A DNA stretch of 64,000 nt from Ctenosaura bakeri (taxonomy: Eukaryota; Chordata; Lepidosauria; Squamata; Iguanidae): assembly GCA_948474755.1 (NCBI GenBank), contig CAOLHI010000423.1, forward strand, positions 1 through 64,000, given 5' to 3'. The notes below the pieces were generated by a model. That model did not search any database and was not told the DNA's origin. It worked only from the letters and a program-made list of their open reading frames with translations. Below, one piece after another: positions 21,601 to 28,976 of this stretch. Numbering within the stretch: position 1 is the stretch's first letter; each line of letters begins with the position of its first letter. Both the position numbers and the translations under genes were made by a program.

Positions 21601-23759
21601 ACTTGTGTTGCGTGCCATTCCTTCCTTTGCCAAAGGAATACAATGTCCTGGGCTGGCCCTGATCAAAACATTCCCCAGGGGGCGGGGGGTCCAGAGGAAG
21701 GATGAAGGCTTCCATGCCTCTGCAAAATGCATTTGCTCAAAAGGCGGATAGGAGAGAGGCAGGTCTGGGATTCCTCTTGCATGAGTTAAGGTGAGCTGTG
21801 AGGTCAGACTTACAACGGAGGTGAAAGTGTGACACCTGGTGAGACCATTGGGGGTGTTCTCCCCATTGGGCCCATAACAGCTTTTCAGAATTATCGCTCA
21901 AAACTCTCTTTCTCTCCTCCCACCTCCAGCTAGTGGTGTTCAATGTGTCGGCTGCCGTCTTGTACGCAACAGCCTTCATCACAAGTGCAGCATCGGTCGA
22001 GCCTTTCTCCTGGCCACATTCGCCAGACTACAACAGAAGAGCTTCTGCATCGGTAGGTGACATGTCCGACTCATCCTTCTGCCATCTTGGTTGGTGGGTT
22101 GGTTGCAAAGACCAGTTATTCCTTCCTTAAAATAACCCCAATAGTTACATCATGTTTGCTGGGTCTCCATGAAGCCAAGATAGTGTAGTGTGAGAGTGCT
22201 GGACTGGGAAACTCTAAGAGCCAAATTAGATGTTGAAGGAAATGTGTATTCCCTGTGATTCCTTTCCACAGTGAGACCTCCTCAGAGATACAGGTCTCAG
22301 GAATCAAACTAGAAAACCATTTAATGTTCAAGTGTTCAATCACAAAGCGAAGCACACCAAATGCAAAATATATAGGAGAGGATAGTCATTTGGTGTGATG
22401 AACAGACACTTCCACCACTTGAGGGAGCATCTTTTCAAAAAATGAAGGTATCATCTTGTTTGGCCCTCACTGGCTGACCACAGGCCCATTACTCTCAGTT
22501 AGCTTGGCCTACCTTATAGGTTTCTTGTGACAATAAAGTGGAAAGGAGAAGGAGAGATGTGCGCACTGTTTTGAGCTGCCTGGAAAAAGGCAGACTATAA
22601 TTGTGGTGGATACATAAATAAGAATGTGCCACTTTCTCCATTTATGCCAGCGTGATCTGTGGCCCGGATTGCCTCTGCAGTATATTCCTCCTGCCCATCC
22701 CCAGCCCAGCCATCTGTTCTTAAAAAAATAATAATGGGGATTGCTCTCCAAGACATCGTTTTATGCCTGCGCTCAGAGCCTGCAGTGCCAGCGATGAGGT
22801 AATGCTCAGTAAACTGGGAGATTGCAGCTGAGGCTACATCATGCGTTGGACCCTTCTTGTCTTCTCCTCTTTCCCAATTCTCAGCTTTCTATGCCAGGGC
22901 AAGCCATCACTGTGGCAAGAATTGTGCGAGGCTTTTCTGTCAACCCAAAAGCTGTTCCACTTGGACGAGGCAGCCTGTCATAGTCTAGGATACTCATCTG
23001 AGGTTGCCAGCATCCTTGTGGAGGGGTGAATTCAGAGAGAGAAACTTGCTTATATTGTTCAGATGGGTTAACATGGATGACTTCTTCCAGATTTAAGCAT
23101 CCTAGATCATCACAAAAATTATTGCTGTTTCTCTTCATCGGCTACCCTGGTTATCTGGTAGTCCAGTGGCTACACTGGTAGTCCAACAATATGTGGTGCA
23201 GAGACGTAATTCTTCACCAAGTTTCTTCTTAGAGGAAGGAATCAGAAGTTTTAGCATTTTTCTTCTGCCGTGAGAAAGTATTGAAAAACCGCCAGTTTTC
23301 CAAAGACTATTCACTACTTGGGTCTTATTTTTTTCAAAATTCACGCGTGGCTGTTTTGCACAGAGCATTGCACTTTTTGTACAAAAAGCTATTTGTATGC
23401 AGTGTTTCTTCATACAAGTATTATTTTCTGGGGGGAAAGGGCTGTTTTCTGTGTTAATCACCCACTTACAAATTCTGTGCAGAGTAAGTCCCCAAGTCCT
23501 ATTTTTTTTCCTGCACAGGAAATAGTATTTCTATGTTAAAATATAATTTGATTCTGGGAAGAGGAAAAACTAGTCCACAGATACTTCTCATGTCAGTTCT
23601 GGGTCCTGGTGCACTCATGCCTCCCTCCTCTCTTTGCAGTTCTTTGCGTGTCTGGTGATGATAGGCTACGGAGTCAGCGCCTGCCTCAGCATCCGAGCCT
23701 GGAAAGGATATGGAAGTAGCACGGCAACCAGCCAAGTGACGGTTCCCAATCATGCCTGA
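3827..23759 (+). CDS. PLLP: Plasmolipin, 4 coding exons (gene span, start to stop)
   Basis: Joining 3827-3964, 18165-18338, 21930-22052 and 23640-23759 gives an uninterrupted 184-aa protein; human plasmolipin is 182 aa. It starts MSDFPSKVNTRTS, like the human MAEFPSKVSTRTS, and shares LVWALIADT, YGWVMFVA and SFFACLVMI with it. It is a MARVEL-domain protein with four hydrophobic segments at about residues 34-58, 69-92, 102-126 and 146-166, and both termini cytosolic by family knowledge. Plasmolipin is a myelin and apical epithelial membrane proteolipid that acts in raft and endosomal sorting. All introns are phase 0 with GT/AG ends. The ATG has A at -3 and lies in a CpG island. The downstream neighbour ARL2BP is convergent, as in human. 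The N-terminal linker is rich in Ala/Gly/Pro and differs most from mammals. Confidence 0.97.
4535..4945 (-). mobile_element. CR1 LINE fragment (ORF2 C-terminal part)
   Basis: The minus-strand frame reads LQRVQILITKMV and VMFSLEKGRL, the conserved C-terminal region of CR1 reverse transcriptase ORFs, with decay. It abuts an oppositely oriented CR1 tail. Confidence 0.75.
4955..5119 (+). mobile_element. CR1 LINE 3' end
   Basis: It reads GTGTAGTGGAGTCTCC, GTTGGACTGGATGGCCCC, then the characteristic TTCTATGATTCTATGAT tail. This is 5'-truncated, as is usual for CR1. Confidence 0.85.
5120..5985 (+). other. PLLP intron 1, no recognised element
   Basis: I see no exon, tandem repeat or named transposon here. 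Confidence 0.4.
5990..6140. repeat. Fold-back repeat family B, copy 1
   Basis: Inverted arms: CTGAACTTTAAAGGAGCTAG on the left and GAAAGTTCAGATGAAAA on the right, with CAGCAGTGA at both outer ends in inverted orientation. Confidence 0.55.
6303..6850 (-). mobile_element. CR1 LINE, about 550 bp, minus
   Basis: It begins with the reverse-complement tail (AGAATCATAGAGCTGGAAGA). The coding-strand frame contains DKLEHVQRRMTKMVESL, LGMFSLEKRRLRSDM and GNGFKLQE-like words, the C-terminus of CR1 ORF2. The left end is the 3' terminus. Confidence 0.88.
6858..6925 (+). repeat. (CTAC)n / (ATCC)n microsatellite
   Basis: About ten CTAC units followed by ATCC and CTGT variants, joined directly to the 5' end of the neighbouring CR1. 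Confidence 0.95.
6926..8246 (+). other. PLLP intron 1, no recognised element
   Basis: I recognise no exon or named repeat in this stretch. Confidence 0.4.
8247..8440. repeat. Fold-back repeat family B, copy 2 (best preserved)
   Basis: Arms of about 70 bp: CCAGGCATTAGTCCAAACTT with AAAGGAGCT at 8287-8315, and its reverse complement at 8367-8398. The outer parts also pair (CACC near 8250 with GGTGAAAGCCACC). Confidence 0.8.
8825..9180 (+). repeat. Unclassified interspersed repeat family C
   Basis: Shares an ordered set of words with copies near 10.2, 15.4 and 63.7 kb, such as CCAGAAGACCT, TAGGGCTCCAACACTTTG and ATTGGCAGCCAAGGGAG. There is no coding frame. It is probably the non-coding end of a LINE or a SINE relative. 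Confidence 0.5.
9450..9541. repeat. MITE family A, left half only
   Basis: GGCCATTTCTGCACTAGACT through TTGCAGTTTCGGGAGGGGCC. The right arm is missing. Confidence 0.75.
9832..9890 (+). repeat. (GATA)n / (GGAT)n microsatellite
   Basis: GATA units with a central GGAT block. Confidence 0.95.
9985..10395 (+). repeat. Unclassified interspersed repeat family C, longer copy
   Basis: It begins TTTATTTATATCCTG, includes an AC run at 10056-10080, and continues through GGAGGAAGTTTCAAAGC and GAGAAGGCCCTGTCCC to AAAGATCTTAAGAG. Confidence 0.55.
10589..10807. repeat. MITE family A, full palindrome
   Basis: Termini GGCCATTTCCACACTAGCCT and AGGCTAGTGCGGAAATGGCC. The arms pair over about 90 bp. The spacer carries TCTTCCAACTCTATAG, a word shared with CR1 tails. 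Confidence 0.9.
11530..11720 (+). repeat. Unclassified repeat family D, copy 1
   Basis: Shares AAAATGGCCCAGGAGA, AAAACATGGCAGAATGCCCC and GAAGAGGCCT with copies near 12.6 and 51.1 kb. Confidence 0.5.
12457..12503 (+). repeat. (TG)n microsatellite, imperfect
   Basis: A GT run with CATT and CG interruptions. A shorter TG run lies at 12275-12292. Confidence 0.85.
12510..12680 (+). repeat. Unclassified repeat family D, copy 2
   Basis: CCAGGGAAGGCCTTTTCTTA, then GGCATAAAATGGCCCAGG, matching the order in the other copies. Confidence 0.5.
14190..14505 (-). mobile_element. CR1 LINE 3' end, minus
   Basis: Starts AGAATCATAGAAATGTAGAG (reverse tail) and runs through CTTAAAAACCTCCAAAGAAG and CTGGTCTCTGGAGCAGCAG. 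The coding strand carries GFKLQ and FHLNLRKNF, typical CR1 C-terminal words. Confidence 0.88.
15111..15298 (-). mobile_element. tRNA-derived squamate SINE, minus
   Basis: Begins with the reversed BovB-like tail (TGTGTGCCTTCAAGTCATTT) and ends with the reversed tRNA-like head (CCGCTACACCATGCTGGC). Box B complement GAATCGAACCC is intact. Confidence 0.85.
15385..15535 (+). repeat. Unclassified interspersed repeat family C
   Basis: GTAGGTCGTTCCATAATTTA, GGGGCAGCTGATGAAAAAGG and CCCAGAAGACCTGAG align in order with the copy at 8.8-9.2 kb. Confidence 0.5.
15989..16202. repeat. MITE family A, full palindrome
   Basis: CATTTCCGCACTAGACTG at the left and AGTCTAGTGCAGAAATG at the right. The spacer contains GGTCTCTTCCAACTCTATAG. 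It is closely similar to the copy at 10.6 kb. Confidence 0.9.
16203..17175 (+). other. PLLP intron 1, no recognised element
   Basis: No exon or named repeat was seen. Confidence 0.4.
17180..17415 (+). mobile_element. CR1 LINE 3' end
   Basis: GGAGATTCCACCTGAACCTC through GTTGGACTGGATGGCTCC to the TTCTATGATTCTATGATTC tail. Little diverged from the 38.6-39.2 kb copies. Confidence 0.9.
18165..18338 (+). CDS. PLLP: PLLP coding exon 2
   Basis: Residues 47-104: the rest of TM1, the first loop (ADTYYQPYPSYG), TM2, and the KLYMIPWPIV segment that leads into TM3. The acceptor ends CCCGCAG at 18164 and the donor is GTGAGT. The length is 174 nt, phase 0 on both sides. Confidence 0.97.
18516..18615. repeat. 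Fold-back repeat family B, partial
   Basis: TTGAACTTTAAGGGAGCTCT matches the family arm; the pairing arm is degraded. Confidence 0.4.
18640..18701 (+). repeat. (ATT)n microsatellite
   Basis: About twenty ATT units at the 5' end of an old repeat, about 300 bp after PLLP exon 2. Confidence 0.95.
18702..18920 (+). repeat. Unclassified old interspersed repeat
   Basis: TTTGTATCCTGCCTCTCC, GGCTGAGTCAACCTTGGAGC and ACCACTGCGCCACCAGGG. The right end looks like a reversed tRNA head. I could not assign a family. Confidence 0.45.
18940..19565 (+). mobile_element. L1-like LINE 3' remnant
   Basis: From about 18970 the plus strand reads NNAIPEIDGWVVKLIEMTTL, then DDLTIALRGEMRGK, resembling the extreme C-terminus of L1 ORF2. 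A stop and an A/T-rich 3' end with AATAATAAAAAA near 19550 follow. It is decayed. Confidence 0.45.
19566..20455 (+). other. PLLP intron 2 with an (AG)n run, otherwise unassigned
   Basis: Contains a short (AG)n at 19853-19873 and an unnamed repeat at about 20030-20330. That repeat's A/C-rich words and CTCAAAATGG resemble 33290-33560. No exon was seen. Confidence 0.4.
20461..20660 (+). repeat. Duplicated minisatellite with embedded (AATAG)n
   Basis: Unit: TTCTAGAGTTTGGGGTGCAT, a run of AGAAT pentamers, then GATGCATTCTGGCTGAATGT. It occurs at 20461-20542 with about six pentamers and again at 20543-20660 with about twelve. Confidence 0.9.
20661..21297 (+). other. PLLP intron 2, no recognised element
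   Basis: Apart from short T/A runs, I recognise nothing here. Confidence 0.4.
21298..21502. repeat. MITE family A subtype (diverged palindrome)
   Basis: GGGCCATTTCCACACTACAC and GTGTGGAAATGGCCC at the ends. The interior has GAGCTCTCTGGCTGAGAATT, the same subtype as 39538-39725. Confidence 0.85.
21930..22052 (+). CDS. PLLP: PLLP coding exon 3
   Basis: Residues 105-145: TM3 (VVFNVSAAVLYATAFIT) and the second extracellular loop, ending YNRRASAS. The acceptor is a pyrimidine tract with CCTCCAG and the donor is GTAGGT. The length is 123 nt, phase 0. Confidence 0.97.
22053..23639 (+). other. PLLP intron 3
   Basis: A 1.6-kb intron between coding exons 3 and 4. No named repeat copy is obvious apart from a SINE-like fragment around 22165-22215. 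Confidence 0.5.
23640..23759 (+). CDS. PLLP: PLLP coding exon 4 (terminal)
   Basis: Residues 146-184 and the stop TGA: TM4 (FFACLVMIGYGVSACL), then a short cytosolic tail with SSTATSQ, matching the human SNAATSQ. The acceptor is CTTTGCAG. Confidence 0.97.
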   Translation, partial: FFACLVMIGYGVSACLSIRAWKGYGSSTATSQVTVPNHA

Positions 23760-24610
23760 AAACTGTGGGTCCTCTTGAATCAACATGGCTCAACTGGGTG
23801 GTTGGGGCCACGGGGTGCTTAGTTCTTCCTCCCTCCTCCCTTCTAGACCTCGTCAGGTCTGAAAGCTATGCTCCACTTCAGCTTTTACCATGGCCCATGC
23901 TCAGTATACTGTTCTAACTCAGTCTATGGCCAGTTAAATGCCTTTTCCCCTTGCACTAATTGGCACCCTTTGTAGTCTGGCTAAGGCCTTGTTGAGCCAT
24001 GGGGACAGAGCACTTTCGCCAGGCCAGAAAGAGATGACCTAGTGCTGGTTTACAGCTTCCTGATTCCCGATTTGCACTAGGTCAGCACCAGCCTAAAACC
24101 ATAGCTCAGAATGCCATCACCTTACTAAACACAGTGCTTTCAAGAACAGAAGCTTTCATGTGTTTCAAAAGGGACTCATGCCATTTGTGGCAATCCAGTG
24201 ATGGAATTACATGTGTGTACCAGCCTTTGCATCTCTTGGTTCAACAAGAACTGAGTTCTGACAGCCACAGCATTTGAGGGATAGTCCCTATCAAAGATGA
24301 CATCGCCACATGTGTAAAGAAGCAATGCTTTTGCTTGTCAGCCAGTGAAATATGGAGAAAAGGCATTCCATTTGCAGCAATATGGAAGCGTGCCCTGTGA
24401 TGTTCGAAGGTGGATCTCCACTCAGATCATGGAAGATCAAACATGGATAATGTGGATGCCAGTCCAGTGGACACCTCTCTCCAGGAATGGGCAAACTAGC
24501 ACATCTCACCTGAACTAAATCCACTAAAAAAGAAGTAAACCTAGCAGCTTCCTTTTGTGCAAGCCACTTGCAACTATACTGTGTAAATAAAGTATGATTA
24601 ATAACTTATT
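23760..24610 (+). other. PLLP: PLLP 3' UTR
   Basis: About 0.85 kb of non-repetitive sequence after the stop codon, ending just past the AATAAA at 24586-24591. No SINE or LINE copy is recognisable in it, unlike the flanking introns and intergenic DNA, which fits a transcribed UTR. Confidence 0.65.
24586..24591 (+). terminator. PLLP: PLLP polyadenylation signal AATAAA
   Basis: A canonical AATAAA about 830 nt after the stop codon, followed within 100 nt by T-rich sequence. It is the best plus-strand candidate before the convergent ARL2BP 3' region begins. Confidence 0.6.
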
Positions 24611-24959
24611 AGAAGAGATGCTTCTGGTACAAGTACACAGAAAGTATTTTATTATTTCTAAAAAAAAGTTTTGTTTTAAATAAAAGAAAACCTAAACCTC
24701 TCACCTTTGTCAAACAAAGGCTTTCAAGAATTTGTTTGGAGAGCGTGCTCATCTCATGTGAAGCACAAGGAAATCTAGTGGTGCCCAACTTCTTCAATAT
24801 TTATAGTTTGCCAACTATGGCTTGGGAACTCGTGGTGGGATGAACATGGGCTGTCTGTGCCTGGTTGTAAGAGAAAAGGAATATAATCTCTATCTAGTGT
24901 GCAGAGTCAGGCAGAAAGGATGTTCCTAAGCTTTACTAAAGCAGTCATAATCTGGAAGG

Positions 24960-25190
24960 GCCAGCTTGGTGTAGTGGTTTGAGCATTGGACAAGGACTCT
25001 GGAGAACAGGCTTCAAATCGCTGCTCAGTCATGGAAGCCCAATGGGTGACCAGCAACTCACACTCTCTCTGCCTCAGAGGAAGGGAAAGGCAAACTCCCA
25101 TGAACAAATCTTGCCAAGAAAATACCATGATAGGTTTGCTTTAGGGTCACCATAAGTCAGAAATGAGTTGAAGGCACACAATGACAAACT
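24960..25190 (+). mobile_element. tRNA-derived squamate SINE, full length
   Basis: GCCAGCTTGGTGTAGTGGTT head, box B-like GGCTTCAAATC, LINE-like tail CATAAGTCAGAAATGAGTTG, then AAGGCACACAATGAC. Lies just past the PLLP polyadenylation signal. Confidence 0.9.
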
Positions 25191-27108
25191 TGAAGAAGAC
25201 TTGGAAAGCTTAGGAAGGCAAACGGGACTCAGTAGTCCAGAATTCAGGGTGCCAATCATGCCAGGACAGCTAGTTCCTTTACCTCTATACCACATTGATC
25301 TGAGCCCTTTTGGTAGTCATAATAAGTAGGCCTATTGAATCAGTGAGATTTACAGAAGCAGTGCTTCATAATTTAAGAATTGACAGGTCTTTCTATTTGA
25401 GTCTATCAACAGAGCTACTACTCCCATCATCCCACTGATCAGGCTGATGGGAACTTGAGAGCCCCAGGCCCTCCAGCCCTGTATTAAGAACCTGCCTGTC
25501 TTCCATGATGGGAATCAAGGCAGCATTGAGGGGCTGCCAGGCAATGTCCCATCTAAGTACTGACTGGACCCAGATCTGTTCATCATGAGGAAGAATACTA
25601 AATCACAAGCTTTCAGACCAACTGCCTGCATCCTACTTAAATGCTGCTCCAGAATCTGGAGTGATGATCTTGTTCTTCTACCCCTCTAGCCCAAATCCTA
25701 GAGTTTCTTTCATTCATATCATCTTAGAAAAGAATGTCTATGAAAACAGGGCAGGTGACTTTGCAAAGGGGACAAGATCCCCTGCATCTTTAATGCTTCT
25801 ATCAAAGGGGGTATTTCAGCAGCAAGTACCCTGCTTCCTTCTTGAAGGCATACATAATTCCCATCCCTTCTGTATCTTAAGCAGTTGTATGCAAGGAACT
25901 GCTGCCCCCTAACTAGAGGAGAAAACAAGTAAAAACAAGGAACAATTGCTGTCAGGTAGTTAACATTCTCTTGGCAAGAGAGAGAAGTCACCTGAGAAGT
26001 TTCTCTCGAGACAGAATGAAAATAATTTAATTATCCTGAAATACAAACATGGCAGGTATTTAAGGTCAGCTGTGCTGTGTGTGTTAAGAACATAAAGAGC
26101 AATTAAATATTTAAACAGAGACTTAACTTAACTGTGCTTAACGAGTGTAACCGAGTAAACAATACTGTAAAGCAAGATCTACCTCCAGGCCCCTGTATTT
26201 ACTCACCCAGAGAGGATCACTTTAACTCACTGGTTTAATTCAAACTCATGAACAAGAACAGTTTCTTTTTGTACTCCAACAAAGCCTCCATTGCTAGCAG
26301 AAGAGGTTTATTGTTTGCATGAAACAAATTTTGATTCAAGACACACATTAACACACTAAGGAAAGTAATGCTAGCATTCCAGTAAAGGCTCTTGACATAA
26401 GATGTTTCCTGCACACTTGCACATATGATGCTTCCAGTGTAATGCTCCAAAGATTTCTCAGGTTATCTAATAATATAGGGGCATCTTTGGGGGGAAAATC
26501 CACACAGCCTTTATATAAATTAATTCAATGGACTCAAGCCAGCCTTCTCCAACTGAGAGCTTCCTGATATGTTAAGACTACTACTCCCATCATTTCCAAG
26601 TAGCATGGACGAGTTTGGAAAATATGGATGTTAAAACATAATGGTTTTGAAGTTAAACGGGCATTTATGACAAGAGTGAAAAAGGAAACCTTATCACGCA
26701 TTCCACTTTTTATTATGCACTTGCACAAACGGAAGGACTAAGATTGGATTTTAAACAACACCAAGACTGTTGTTAATAGTTTCAGCATGCTTCACCAGCA
26801 CTGTTTGAAAACACATTTGTGTACTTGCTAATTTCAACACCAGCAAGACCAAATATCAACAGAGTAGTATACCTTCAAAGTAAAAAGGATGTTCCTTATT
26901 TATAGGCATAGGAAGTTCCATATAAATATTGAATGAATGTTGACCCTAAAAAATTACACCGAGCACTTCCTGCAGTGCCTTAGCCTTGCAACTTCAGTTT
27001 AAGATCAGTCTGAAAGTTGCAGAACACCATCCACAAAGGGGAAAACAACCACCACAAAAACAGTCAATATAAAACCCAATTTTAAATATCTCCTTGATCT
27101 TGGCAGCA
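25191..27108. other. PLLP-ARL2BP convergent intergenic region
   Basis: Two partial copies of a palindromic repeat with TACTCCCATCAT cores (about 25400-25485 and 26530-26610); otherwise unassigned AT-rich DNA. No open frame resembles a known protein. Confidence 0.4.
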
Positions 27109-27114
27109 TTTATT
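27109..27114 (-). terminator. ARL2BP: Candidate ARL2BP polyadenylation signal
   Basis: AATAAA on the minus strand followed by a GT-rich downstream stretch. Other minus-strand AATAAA words occur nearer PLLP (for example about 26307, 26708 and 24649), so longer forms are possible. Confidence 0.4.
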
Positions 27115-28877
27115 CCAATCCAAGGATTGCTAAACATGCACTACTGTGTATCACTCAAAGCATCAAGGTAAAATGTTTGTATCAAACCACAAAGCAAGAA
27201 TTCTCTACCTTTGCATATATAAAAAAGATGTAAAGCTTAAATGCTCCCCTAACAGAACAATTAATCACCTTCCCCCTCCTTCCACTGTGCACCTTTGGAA
27301 AAAAAATCTCCCTCGGTATGGCTGAGTCTAGCAAGGACAGGAATATATACAGGCATTCTTACTCTTGTGTCACTTATATGCAGTAAAGACAGGTTACACA
27401 TACCGTTGGACCAACCAGAATTCTTGAGTTTTGAATTTCTGTCTCTTTCGGCTGGTCTTGCCACATGCATCAGTTCCAAATGGCAGCAGTCACTACATTT
27501 TTCTTTCCAGGAGTTCCACGAACTAACTTCAGAGTAGGTAAGAACTGGATAGCAGATATGTGCAACACCACCGGCACATATTACCAGGCGATGTGGCATA
27601 GCCAAAATGTAAGGAGGACTGTTTTTGTTAAGGGTGCAACTGAAGCTATGGCAGCACAACTGAGGTTTCCCAACTGCTTAATGATGATGCAGGCTAAAGA
27701 GACGCTGACACAAGGAAAAGTTTTCTGTGTGATTTTTCTTAAAAACCCCAGAAAACCCAACATTGATGAAACTTTTGGAGCTCACAAGCAGTTTAATCAC
27801 TCAGGACATACTGACTCAAGTCCAACAATAGTTTTAACCACCATTGCTTTCAGGAAAGAAATAGCAGTTTTACCTCCCATGCACCAGTTTCTAAAGATAT
27901 GGCAGAATGTATGACAGTTAAAACTACATTAAGTTTGTAATGTAGGAGAATTGTTCACATTATTAACTTAAAACCCAATTAACTAGTATTAAAGGACCTG
28001 GGGAACTGTCATGCTATCATTACAGAAAAACAGGGTGTGGAGAGGATCTCAACATCTCTGAATTATCATTCCCAAAATATCTTGGAATCCATAAACACTT
28101 CTGATTTCAAGTTACCCAACATGTTCCATGCTGACAATACACAGAATATGGTCTGTGATAGAGGATAAACCGGTATAGACACATAAGATATGAAGCTTTC
28201 TCAGAGAGAGAAAACATGGATTTTCAGAGTAATGTGGCCACTTCTGAAGTTCAGGTCAAGGCCTTTCAACTCAAAAGAAGAACATAAGTCAGGTCTGTGT
28301 GTGATTGGAGGAAGGATACATGTTGACAGTGATTAGCAAACAGACAGATAACATGTTCATGCCAAATATATATTCATGTCAAACACATACAGTTGTTAAA
28401 AATCAAACTGTGTCACTTGAAACTATACTAAAAGCATTTTGCCAGATGTGTTGTGGTTCTGTAAATTCGCAGAGGCTCTGCAGTGAGAACCCTCCCACCC
28501 AAGGTAAGTTCAACACTTGAATTCCATGATGGTTTGGTCCCTGAAGGAGAAGGGCTAGGGTTTTGCAGTTTTATTTTTTTAAAAAAAACTCAGCAACCCT
28601 CAAATAAATCATTGCCTTTACTAACTTCCATGACATAAAATCCAGTTGGACTGATACAGCACAAGTCTGGGTGCTAAGAGACCATTATTCTAACAGGGCT
28701 GAAATTAAACTACTCACTGATCATGGGGAAATGTTAATTCCTAAGAGGAGGAGCTGAGAAGATCAGGTTTGCCAAGATACCATTAGGTTTCAAACCCTGG
28801 GCATGACATTCATCTCTTCTGTTGCCTTTAGTGTTTGGAACATTTGAAAGGAAGACAGCTCTCCTCTGGGGCAAAAA
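27109..28877 (-). other. ARL2BP: ARL2BP 3' UTR (inferred)
   Basis: About 1.8 kb after the stop codon with no recognisable SINE, CR1 or MITE copy. It ends at a minus-strand AATAAA (27114-27109). A GT-rich stretch (27060-27031) lies about 50 nt further on, as expected of a downstream element. The size is my inference. Confidence 0.45.
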
Positions 28878-28976
28878 CTAGTGTCGCAGGCTGTTCTGGG
28901 AAGCTGACAGGGCAGATTTGCTTAAAGGCGTCACCACCAACCCACCACTTAAGTCCAGGCCTCGGCCTTCTTTCTC
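28878..28976 (-). CDS. ARL2BP: ARL2BP terminal coding exon
   Basis: 99 nt including the stop: EKEGRGLDLSGGLVVTPLSK, then SALSASQNSLRH and TAG. The acceptor has a strong pyrimidine tract (TTTTCTTCTTCTAG). The tail matches the human EKEGRGLDLSSGLVVTSL. Confidence 0.96.
   Translation of the reverse strand, partial: EKEGRGLDLSGGLVVTPLSKSALSASQNSLRH

Noticed and set aside
24960..25190. Possible tRNA gene
   Set aside because: Box A and B-like words exist, but no complete cloverleaf forms and the unit continues into a LINE-like tail, as in the other SINE copies.
27465..27914. 149-codon plus-strand open frame opposite the ARL2BP 3' UTR
   Set aside because: No domain, signal or homology recognised; codons look random and it sits in the inferred UTR on the other strand.
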